Of a stretch of DNA of 7,329 nucleotides, positions 1-5,986 are shown piece by piece (position 1 is the stretch's first letter; the number at the start of each line of letters is the position of its first letter). The notes below the pieces were generated by a model that was given only the letters and a program-made list of their open reading frames with translations, was not told the DNA's origin and did no database searches. The DNA lies in assembly GCA_023392115.1 (NCBI GenBank), contig JAEVZT010000312.1:1-7329 (forward strand), in the 5' to 3' direction. Made by a program: the position numbers and the translations under genes. The DNA is from Chloroflexota bacterium. Lineage in GTDB: Bacteria > Chloroflexota > Anaerolineae > Aggregatilineales > Phototrophicaceae.

Positions 1-30
1 CAGCACGAGCCGCGGACGAGCGTGGAACGC

Positions 31-270
31 CTAGTGCAAGACGTACTTGCGTTCAATTACATCGGTTGGAATGCCCTGAATCTCTTTCGGGATGGCAGCG
101 TCGACGGGTACGTCGCGCTTCCGCTCAACGTAGACGCGAATGGCAAGCGAGTCCGACTTCTCGCCATTGACGTATTTGCTGCCCACGTCGACCCCGGTAA
201 CACCCGGAATCCTGAGGAGGTCGTGCTCCACTTCTTCCTTCACCCGTTGGATCCGTTCCCGGTCTTGCAT
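31..270 (-). CDS. Short protein resembling the N-terminal module of trypsin-like (Nal1-type) proteases; possibly truncated
   Basis: A 79-residue product (81 if the ATG at 276 is used). I prefer the ATG at 270 because an AAGGA lies 5 nt upstream of it, whereas the same AAGG abuts the first ATG with no spacing. The protein begins with a charged helix (RERIQRVKEEVEHDLL), followed by a glycine/valine stretch (IPGVTGVDVGSKYVNG), a beta-like segment (LAIRVYVERKRDVP) and IPKEIQGIPTDVIER. From memory this order matches the N-terminal module of bacterial hypothetical proteins related to Nal1/trypsin-like serine proteases, in which a catalytic domain follows. Here a TAG ends the frame right after ERKYVLH, and the 30 nt beyond it show no recognisable continuation in any frame. 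It is either a stand-alone small protein or a truncated remnant. It is divergent from the DMSO reductase cluster and has no evident link to it. No catalytic residues are visible, so no enzymatic function is claimed. Confidence 0.6.
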   Translation of the reverse strand: MQDRERIQRVKEEVEHDLLRIPGVTGVDVGSKYVNGEKSDSLAIRVYVERKRDVPVDAAIPKEIQGIPTDVIERKYVLH

Positions 271-426
271 ACGCATCCTTATGAACAGAGGTCAAACCGG
301 CGGTCAGGTTGAAACGGCTGCTGCTTCCGTCACAAGAAAACACGGATTCGGCTGTCGGTCAATGGGGGTTGAGCGCTTTGACAGGGAGTGAACGTTGGGA
401 AATCGATGCTTGCCCCACGTGGTTTC

Positions 427-455
427 ATACTACATCCAGTTTTATAGATTGTAAA
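427..455 (-). promoter_or_regulatory. Predicted sigma70-type promoter for the minus-strand small gene
   Basis: Read on the minus strand, TTTACA (455-450) is followed by exactly 17 nt and then TAGTAT (432-427). These match the TTGACA and TATAAT consensus at 5/6 and 4/6 positions with optimal spacing. Transcription would start near 420 and give a leader of about 150 nt before the ATG at 270. The assignment rests on sequence only. Confidence 0.45.
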
Positions 456-481
456 TATATGCGCTGCCCGTCCGGTCAGCA

Positions 482-515
482 TGACAAACCGCCATAATTT
501 TCGCAACGTTTGTCA
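482..515. promoter_or_regulatory. Inverted repeat TGACAAAC-N18-GTTTGTCA, candidate operator
   Basis: Two perfect 8-bp arms, 482-489 and 508-515, are separated by 18 nt in the AT-rich part of the divergent intergenic region. The arms sit upstream of the leftward promoter (about -62 to -95 from its predicted start) and about 125 nt before the kinase start codon. A dimeric regulator could bind here, and the NarL-type regulator encoded at 3632-4294 is an obvious candidate. That link is inference: the arms do not match the E. coli NarL heptamer, and no second copy was found near the radical SAM or dmsA genes. Confidence 0.35.
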
Positions 516-640
516 GACGAGCCTCAAACAGGGATCAAAAGCGGTTAAACTAAGAGGAAGCAGCAGTGGTATTCGAATTTTGAGGCGCTCAGACCGGCAT
601 TGTCCCGAACTGAGATCGAGCGAAACGTAGGCTCTGCGCC

Positions 641-2683
641 ATGATGATCCTCTACTTTCTCTACGGACTTTCCTTCGGTGGGCTTGGGCTCGCCGCTTAC
701 CTTCAGCGTAAACGCGGCGGCGATTTTCCGCTGCGGGAACTGCTTCCGTGGCTGGCGGCATTTGGCTTCGCCAGCGCGGCGACGGCGTGGGTCGAGATGT
801 TCATGATCAACGAGTCCAGCGCGATTCTAAATGTGCTGCGCATGATTCTCCACCCAATGTCGGGGCTGCTGCTGCTGATTTTCGGCTGGGGCATCTTCGC
901 CAAACTCCAGCCGCTGCCGTCGTGGATGATCTTCGTGCCGGGGTTGATGCTCATTCCCGCCGCCTACGTTGTCACCTACGCGCTAACGACCTTTGTCACG
1001 CCTTCGCCGCTAGAAATCCCGATCGATATCTGGTCGCGCTATCTGCTCTATCTACCGGGCAGCATTCTGGCGGGTCTTGGCTTTTTGCGTCTGTGGAGAG
1101 TGCAGCGCAAGATCGGCTACCACGACGTCGCCAGCCTCATGCTCGGCGCGGGCTTGGCGTTCGTCGTCGAGGCGTTCGTCGTCGGACTGGTGGTTCCCGC
1201 CGCGCCGTACGGTCCGGCGTCCTACTACAACTATGATCGCGTCGTCTACGATGCCTTCGCAGGAGAAGCCGCCAGCGCGTATGAATTTCACGGGCTAACC
1301 GGCTGGCTCGACTACGAAAGCGTGCTTGACACGACGGGCATCCCGATTCAGGCATGGCGCACGCTGTCGGCTGTCGCGGTAATGTTCTTCGTCGTGCGCG
1401 GGCTTGACGTGTTCGAAGCGATTCAGAAGCGGCACGTGCGGACACTCCAGCAGGAACGTGACCGCGCGCAGCAGGCGGTGATCGAATCGCAAATTAGCGC
1501 GCGCGAGACTGCGGAAAGCTGGTCGAATACCTTGATACAGATCAGCAGCCGCATCGCAGAACTTGAAGATGTCGACGACACGCTCTGTTTTATCGTCGAC
1601 AGCGCGCGCCGGCTGCTCAACGCCGACTTCATGGGGCTGGCGCTAATCGACGGCGATTACGACACATTCGTCCTGAAGTGCTACGCCACCGAAGCGCAAA
1701 ACGATCTCACCAATGAGACGATCCCGATCACGAACCCGGTGATCTTGAGCGTCATCGAAACACAGCAGCCGTGCTGCCCCGGCGAGCATGACATGCCCGA
1801 CTCACTCGAAGGCGTCAGCTTCTTCACCGACAAGCGGGCGGCGGCGCTGGCAGTCGTCCCGCTGAAATTGGATACGCGTTCGGTCGGAGCATTATGGGTC
1901 GCGCGCTTCGAGAAACAGGCGTTCCGCGAAACCGACGTGATCTGGCTGAACGGTCTCGCCGATCAAGTCGTCATCACGATTAAGCACGGGCTGATGACCT
2001 CGCAGCTTCAATCGCTGTCGGTCATTGACGAACGTGGACGTATCGCCCGCGAAATGCATGATGGGCTGGCGCAGGTGCTCGGCTACATGAACGTGCAGGT
2101 GCAAACGCTCGAAGCGTTCCTGCAAAAAGGGAAGCTCGACAAGGTACAGTCCAAGCTCGATCAGATGCGAGACGCTGTGCAGATCGCCCACGCCGACGTG
2201 CGTGAGAATATCCTCAGCCTGCGAACGACGCTCGCCGCCGACAAAGGCGTGATCACCGGCATACAGGAATATCTGGAAGCGTTCGGCATGCAGGCGCAGA
2301 TCGCGACCCAGTTCACCAACCACATCGAAGACGAACTTGAACTACCGCCCTTCGCTGAAGTCCAGCTGGTCTGCATTCTCAGAGAAGCGCTGACCAACGT
2401 CCGCAAGCACGCCAATGCGACCAACGTCTCGGTTGTGTTGATGAAACAGGGCTGGTCGGAAGACGCGCAGATCGTCATGGCGATCAGCGACGACGGCGTC
2501 GGCTTCGGCGAATACGAGAAGAAGCGGCACTTTGGCTTGCAGACGATGACGGAGCGCGCGCAAAGTGTCGGGGGAACACTGCTGGTATCGTCTTCACCCG
2601 GCGAAGGCACACAGATTGAGTGCAAAATTCCGTGTTTGAGGCAGGAACGGCTGAAGAAGCCGCGCCTGCTGGCTCAGGTATAA
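641..2683 (+). CDS. Membrane sensor histidine kinase, 7-TM + GAF + HisKA_3/HATPase (NarL-system type)
   Basis: A 680-residue sensor kinase. About seven hydrophobic segments occupy residues 3-20, 33-55, 62-86, 94-118, 131-151, 162-187 and 240-254, with a roughly 50-residue hydrophilic loop between the last two. A charged coiled-coil-like linker (260-300) leads to a GAF-like domain (about 300-447). The kinase core is of the NarX/DegS class: the phosphoacceptor is H473 in IAREMHDGLAQ, the N box is REALTNVRKHA with N586, the G1 box is SDDGVGF (D617, G619, G621), and the later boxes are FGLQTM (631-636) and PGEGT (653-657). The start is ATG 641; an in-frame TGA at 611 limits any upstream extension, and only a weak AGG lies 9 nt before it. 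The GAF region holds an adjacent cysteine pair (C378, C379), which might respond to redox state. The gene ends 4 nt before the DmsC-like gene and is probably co-transcribed with it and with the response regulator, its likely partner. The sensed signal is unknown; the membrane region or the GAF domain could detect it. Confidence 0.93.
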   Translation: MMILYFLYGLSFGGLGLAAYLQRKRGGDFPLRELLPWLAAFGFASAATAWVEMFMINESSAILNVLRMILHPMSGLLLLIFGWGIFAKLQPLPSWMIFVPGLMLIPAAYVVTYALTTFVTPSPLEIPIDIWSRYLLYLPGSILAGLGFLRLWRVQRKIGYHDVASLMLGAGLAFVVEAFVVGLVVPAAPYGPASYYNYDRVVYDAFAGEAASAYEFHGLTGWLDYESVLDTTGIPIQAWRTLSAVAVMFFVVRGLDVFEAIQKRHVRTLQQERDRAQQAVIESQISARETAESWSNTLIQISSRIAELEDVDDTLCFIVDSARRLLNADFMGLALIDGDYDTFVLKCYATEAQNDLTNETIPITNPVILSVIETQQPCCPGEHDMPDSLEGVSFFTDKRAAALAVVPLKLDTRSVGALWVARFEKQAFRETDVIWLNGLADQVVITIKHGLMTSQLQSLSVIDERGRIAREMHDGLAQVLGYMNVQVQTLEAFLQKGKLDKVQSKLDQMRDAVQIAHADVRENILSLRTTLAADKGVITGIQEYLEAFGMQAQIATQFTNHIEDELELPPFAEVQLVCILREALTNVRKHANATNVSVVLMKQGWSEDAQIVMAISDDGVGFGEYEKKRHFGLQTMTERAQSVGGTLLVSSSPGEGTQIECKIPCLRQERLKKPRLLAQV

Positions 2684-2687
2684 GCAG

Positions 2688-3608
2688 ATGAATTTGCGTG
2701 AATGGGCGCTGCCCGTCTACACCATTCTGATGCAGTTCTCGACAGGGACGCTCCTCGTCCTGTGGTGTCTGCGCGCCACCGGCATGAAGGGCATCACGCC
2801 AGACGCAATGGATCGCATTCTCCGCAAGCCGATCCTCGTCATCGTGTCGGGCATCGTGATCGCTATCGTGGGTTCGCACTTCCACCTCAGCAAACCGTAT
2901 TTCTCATTTCTGGCGATCATGAATTTCGGCTCGTCGTGGCTAAGCCGCGAGATCGTCTTCACGATCCTGCTGCTGTTGTCGTGCGCGTTTCTCGCCTATC
3001 TCACGTGGTATCGCGAAGGACACACCCGCGTAAAAACCGTCGTCGGCTGGTTCGCGGTCGGCTGCGGCTGCGCGGTTATCCTGTGCATGTCAATGCTCTA
3101 CCTCATCCCAACGCAGCCGATTTGGTACACGCCGGTGACGGTGCTGGTGTTCTACAGCACGATGTTGATGCTAGGTGGCGCATCAGCCGCCGCGCTCCTG
3201 ATTATGGATACCGTCTTTTCGGAACCGGGCGAGCCTGAGCTAGCGCCGGTGCGCTACAGCATCATCCGGCGCTCGGCGGTCGGGTTCACGCTGCTGGCAA
3301 GCCTTGTACTCGTCGGAATCACGCTGCTCAACGCCTACCAGATCACCACCATGCGTCACGGCGACCAACTGGCGCAGACCAGCTTAAGCCTGTTGATGGG
3401 CGTTTATAGTCCGCTGCTGCTTGCGCGCTTCGCCACCGTTATCGCCGGCGTCGGTCTGCTCGGGATCACGCTGCTCCGCATCTGTCGGACGCGCAAGCCG
3501 CTGGTTGAAGTTGTCTTCCCTATCCATCTGGCTGTACTGCTCGTCGTCATCGGCGAGATTTTGGGAAGGTTCCTGTTTTACGCCACGCACGTTCGGATAG
3601 GAGTGTAG
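2688..3608 (+). CDS. dmsC: DmsC-family membrane anchor subunit of a DMSO reductase-type complex
   Basis: A 306-residue polytopic membrane protein with about eight hydrophobic segments (roughly 9-29, 47-67, 88-107, 117-139, 148-173, 196-217, 237-263 and 276-299), matching the length and topology of DmsC. Family-like motifs are WALPVYTILMQ near the N-terminus, GSHFHLSKP (62-70), SSWLSREI (82-89) and GRFLFYATHVRIGV at the C-terminus. H66 in FHLS appears to correspond to the E. coli DmsC histidine (H65) implicated in menaquinol binding; that correspondence is by eye. In DmsABC this subunit oxidises quinol and anchors the catalytic and iron-sulfur subunits to the membrane. The gene starts 4 nt after the kinase stop, with a weak AGG 9 nt upstream, and lies 23 nt before the response regulator. 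It is therefore embedded in the regulatory operon and separated by two genes from dmsA. Cysteines cluster at 126, 128 and 133 (GCGCAVILC), which is unusual for an anchor without known cofactors. Confidence 0.87.
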   Translation: MNLREWALPVYTILMQFSTGTLLVLWCLRATGMKGITPDAMDRILRKPILVIVSGIVIAIVGSHFHLSKPYFSFLAIMNFGSSWLSREIVFTILLLLSCAFLAYLTWYREGHTRVKTVVGWFAVGCGCAVILCMSMLYLIPTQPIWYTPVTVLVFYSTMLMLGGASAAALLIMDTVFSEPGEPELAPVRYSIIRRSAVGFTLLASLVLVGITLLNAYQITTMRHGDQLAQTSLSLLMGVYSPLLLARFATVIAGVGLLGITLLRICRTRKPLVEVVFPIHLAVLLVVIGEILGRFLFYATHVRIGV

Positions 3609-3631
3609 AGACGCAGAAGTATGGAGTCGAT

Positions 3632-4294
3632 ATGACTATCAAGGTCTTAATCGCAGACGATCACACGTTGTTCCGCCAAGGCTTAATCGGATTGATGGAA
3701 ACGCGAGAAGAACTTGTCGAAGTTGTTGGCGAAGCCGCTACCGGGCGCGAAGCCGTGCGCCTCGTCGAAGAGTTGAAGCCGGACGTCGTGCTGATGGACA
3801 TTTTCATGCCCGACGGCGACGGCTTGCAGGCAATGAGCGAAATCCGCGCGCGCTTCCCGCAGACGAAGGTCGTCATGCTGACCTCGTCGGAGAACGATGA
3901 ACACCTGTATCGGGCGGTGAAGCAGGGCGCTGCCGGTTACTTACTCAAGAACCTCGATGCGACCGAGCTGTTCGACCTGATCAGCGGCGTCGTCTGCGGT
4001 GAGGCAGCCATCACGCGCGAAATGGCGTCCGGGCTGCTCAAGACGGTCGCCAAGCGATCGGTCGATGCAGGACGCGGCGAGGAAGCCCTGACCGAGCGCG
4101 AAATGGCGGTGCTGCGCCTGATGGCGACCGGCGCGAGCAATCAGGAGATCGGCGAGCGGCTGTGCATTTCGATCAACACGGTCAAGAGTCACATCCGCAA
4201 TATCCTCGACAAACTCCAGCTTGAGAATCGGACGCAGGCGGCGAGCTACGCCATGAATCGCGGGCTGGTGTCATCGTTCGGCGAAGGCGTGTGA
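3632..4294 (+). CDS. NarL/FixJ-family response regulator
   Basis: A 220-residue two-domain regulator. The receiver domain (about 3-120) has the acidic pair D9/D10, phosphoacceptor D56 in VVLMDIFMP, the switch T84 in VVMLTSS and K106 in YLLKN. A linker of about 30 residues leads to a LuxR-type helix-turn-helix (about 152-217) with LTEREMAVLRLMATG, NQEIGERLCIS and NTVKSHIRNILDKL. The ATG at 3632 is preceded by GGAG with 5 nt spacing, a good ribosome site. It follows the DmsC-like gene by 23 nt, and its likely partner is the HisKA_3 kinase upstream, a class that normally pairs with NarL-type regulators. It probably controls the reductase genes, and possibly its own operon, in response to electron-acceptor or redox conditions. 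No binding site can be assigned with confidence. Confidence 0.94.
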   Translation: MTIKVLIADDHTLFRQGLIGLMETREELVEVVGEAATGREAVRLVEELKPDVVLMDIFMPDGDGLQAMSEIRARFPQTKVVMLTSSENDEHLYRAVKQGAAGYLLKNLDATELFDLISGVVCGEAAITREMASGLLKTVAKRSVDAGRGEEALTEREMAVLRLMATGASNQEIGERLCISINTVKSHIRNILDKLQLENRTQAASYAMNRGLVSSFGEGV

Positions 4295-4316
4295 GCGCTG
4301 ACCCAAGAACGTCCAA

Positions 4317-4333
4317 ATCACCCTATCGGGTGA
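4317..4333 (+). repeat. Short hairpin downstream of the response regulator, copy 1 of a repeated 17-nt element
   Basis: TCACCC-TATC-GGGTGA forms a 6-bp stem with a 4-nt loop at 4318-4333. The 17-nt segment starting at 4317 matches 15 of 17 positions at 5769-5785. It lies 23 nt after the response regulator stop. No run of T follows, so it is not a classical intrinsic terminator, but it could still slow polymerase or stabilise a 3' end. Confidence 0.45.
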
Positions 4334-4425
4334 ACGGGAATTACTCAGTGTAGGGATGAAACCGACGCGCCGCTGCCCTATGATGGGAGTGTCGACAACG
4401 TGAGAGTGAACAGAGAGAGCCGCGA

Positions 4426-5751
4426 ATGATTGTTCAAGTGAATGAAAACAGCCTGAAAACCATCCAGAACCCCGTTCTGGCATCGTATGCTGAACGCTAC
4501 TTGCGCATTGCCGACGACTATCACCAAGCCATCACGCAGACAGGAATCGAGTTGTCGCCCGTGTCATGCGAACCGGGTATTGCCGCGCGCCGTCAGCATC
4601 TGTGCAGTCTGGGCGCGAACTTCCGCAACGACGGCAAGAGCGTCGTCGCCAACCGCATTTCGCCCGCCTGTGAAGCTTGCCAGACCGGCGTCGGCAGCGC
4701 GACCTTCTTCATCTCGCTCCGCTGCCACCGCACCTGCTTCTACTGCTTCAACCCGAATCAAGAAGGCTACGACCATCACCGCGAGCACCTGCGCAACCCG
4801 GCGAAGGAACTGGAACAGCTTCACGCCGCGCGCACGAAGATTCACACCCTCGCGCTGACCGGCGGCGAACCACTCCTGTTCAAAGACCGCGTTTACGACT
4901 TCTTCCGCGCTGCCGAACGCCTCTACCCCGACGCGCATACCCGCCTGTACACCTGCGGTGACCACGCCGACGAGGAAACGCTCAAGGAACTGCAAGCCGT
5001 TGGACTTGACGAGATCCGCTTCAGCATCCGCCTGCACGACTCGGCGCAGGGGCACCGCCACGTATTCGAGCGCATCGCGCTGGCGATGCAGTACATTCCG
5101 CATGTGATGGTCGAAATGCCGGTTTTCCCCGGCTCGTTCGAGACGATGAAGGGCATCCTGCTCGAACTCGAAAAGCTCGAAATCCACAGCATCAACCTGC
5201 TTGAACTGTGCTACCCGTTCGGCAACGCCGAAGCCTTCAAGGAGCGTGGGTTCACCGTCCGCAACCCACCGCACCACATCGTCTACGACTACTGGTACGC
5301 CGGTGGACTGCCGATCGACGGCAGCGAGGAAGTGTGCCTCGAACTCGTCGCATTCGCGCTTGAAAACGGCTTGAAAATCGGCGTGCATTACTGCTCGCTC
5401 GAAAACAAGCATACCGGGCAGCTCTACCAGCAGAACGTCGGGCAAACGCTGCCGAGCACGACCCATTTCTCGCAGAAAGACTACTTCCTCAAGAGCGCGA
5501 AGGTGTTCGGGCGCGAAATGAAGGCGGTCATGCGCGCCTTCCGCAAGCAGAACTTCGACAATTACACGATCAACCGCGACTACCGCTTTGTCGAGTTTCC
5601 GGTGAGCCAAATTCCGGAACTCAAAGACCTGAACGTCGAAATCGGTATCTCGTCGTCGGTGATCGAGTACCGCGCCGGTGAACAGGTGATCCGCGAGCTG
5701 AAGGTCGACCTCACCACGCCGCAGCAATTCGATCTGGCGCACGACGTCTAG
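4426..5751 (+). CDS. Radical SAM protein with additional N-terminal cysteines, associated with the molybdoenzyme
   Basis: A 441-residue radical SAM enzyme. The SAM-cluster motif is C-x3-C-x2-C (C100, C104, C107 in RCHRTCFYCFNPNQ), preceded by the beta strand TFFISLR and followed by GGEPL (146-150), the usual SAM-contacting GGE. The strand DEIRFSIR (195-202) is also typical of the fold. Before the core lie C48, C60 and a CxxC (C82, C85 in SPACEACQTG), arranged so that they could bind zinc or a further iron-sulfur cluster. More cysteines occur at 177, 262, 304 and 323. No SPASM-type cysteine-rich C-terminal domain is evident. A purine-rich AGAGAGAG lies about 7-14 nt before the ATG. The gene sits 131 nt after the regulator and 235 nt before dmsA, on the same strand. 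Its reaction and substrate are unknown; the context suggests maturation of, or functional coupling with, the DmsA-like enzyme. The family call is firm, the role is speculative. Confidence 0.88.
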   Translation: MIVQVNENSLKTIQNPVLASYAERYLRIADDYHQAITQTGIELSPVSCEPGIAARRQHLCSLGANFRNDGKSVVANRISPACEACQTGVGSATFFISLRCHRTCFYCFNPNQEGYDHHREHLRNPAKELEQLHAARTKIHTLALTGGEPLLFKDRVYDFFRAAERLYPDAHTRLYTCGDHADEETLKELQAVGLDEIRFSIRLHDSAQGHRHVFERIALAMQYIPHVMVEMPVFPGSFETMKGILLELEKLEIHSINLLELCYPFGNAEAFKERGFTVRNPPHHIVYDYWYAGGLPIDGSEEVCLELVAFALENGLKIGVHYCSLENKHTGQLYQQNVGQTLPSTTHFSQKDYFLKSAKVFGREMKAVMRAFRKQNFDNYTINRDYRFVEFPVSQIPELKDLNVEIGISSSVIEYRAGEQVIRELKVDLTTPQQFDLAHDV

Positions 5752-5767
5752 CTGATCCCGCAAGGCA

Positions 5768-5787
5768 GATCATCCTTTCGGGTGATC
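5768..5787 (+). repeat. Hairpin downstream of the radical SAM gene, copy 2 of the repeated element
   Basis: GATCATCC-TTTC-GGGTGATC forms an 8-bp stem with one T-G wobble and a 4-nt loop, 17 nt after the radical SAM stop codon. It shares 15 of 17 positions with the hairpin at 4317-4333. No T-run follows. The right part can pair instead with downstream bases: TTCGGG (5777-5782) with CCCGAA (5797-5802). CATCCTT (5771-5777) can pair with AAGGATG (5811-5817). The leader could therefore adopt competing folds. Confidence 0.5.
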
Positions 5788-5837
5788 GCAAACCACCCCG
5801 AATGATGGTGAAGGATGGGGCTGAAACGCTTACGATA

Positions 5838-5868
5838 AACATGAGAGGCTGCAATAGCCTCTCATGTT
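5838..5868 (+). terminator. Perfect 13-bp hairpin between the radical SAM gene and dmsA; possible terminator or operator
   Basis: AACATGAGAGGCT, a 5-nt loop (GCAAT) and AGCCTCTCATGTT make a perfect 13-bp stem. It begins 86 nt after the radical SAM stop and ends 118 nt before the dmsA start. No U-run follows on the plus strand; read on the minus strand it is followed by TTTAT. It could be an atypical terminator separating two transcripts, an RNA-stability element, or an operator palindrome. The structure is certain, its function is not. Confidence 0.45.
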
Positions 5869-5986
5869 CGAGGAGAGCAGCGTTTGAACCCATACTTAGG
5901 CGTACCACACCCCCAAAATGCACATCACAACCTTCGTTATTTCGGGAAGAGGATCAGTGAACCGATCATGATCTTGGAGACCTATC

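Larger units (their letters stand above)
271..640. other. Divergent intergenic region between the small minus-strand gene and the kinase operon
   Basis: This 370-nt stretch has no convincing gene; the short open frames in it have no recognisable domain content. It is more AT-rich than the flanks around 425-510. It holds a leftward sigma70-like promoter and an inverted repeat, both listed separately. I could not find a rightward promoter for the kinase operon with good -35 and -10 boxes at normal spacing. A TTGACA at 378-383 points right but lacks a matching -10 element at 16-18 nt. Confidence 0.6.

Noticed and set aside
22..391. Plus-strand open frames opposite and beside the small minus-strand gene
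   Set aside because: The minus-strand product looks like a real protein with a Shine-Dalgarno site and promoter; these frames do not resemble any family.
378..406. TTGACA as a possible rightward -35 box for the kinase operon
   Set aside because: No acceptable -10 element lies 16-18 nt downstream (AATCGA at 17 nt).
553..583. Strong Shine-Dalgarno-like AAGAGGAAG followed by GTG and a five-codon frame before the kinase gene
   Set aside because: It could be a leader peptide, but five codons with a GTG start are not distinguishable from chance and no attenuator structure is evident around it.
748..1236. Plus-strand open frame of 162 codons inside the kinase gene
   Set aside because: It is in another frame within the membrane-sensor region, with an Arg/Ala-rich translation and no motif.
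4379..4384. TATGAT as a possible -10 box for the radical SAM gene
   Set aside because: It resembles the consensus but has no convincing -35 box at normal spacing and no extended -10 TG, so no promoter is called.
4564..5763. Minus-strand open frame of 399 codons antisense to the radical SAM gene
   Set aside because: It is long, but it lies almost wholly opposite a gene with a clear radical SAM motif, and its translation is low-complexity (rich in Val, Glu, Arg, Ala) with no recognisable domain. This is typical of an antisense shadow in GC-rich DNA.
5965..5974. GATCATGATC palindrome just before the dmsA ribosome site
   Set aside because: A 10-bp palindrome built from GATC units is easily found by chance; it does not match the FNR consensus and has no partner site.
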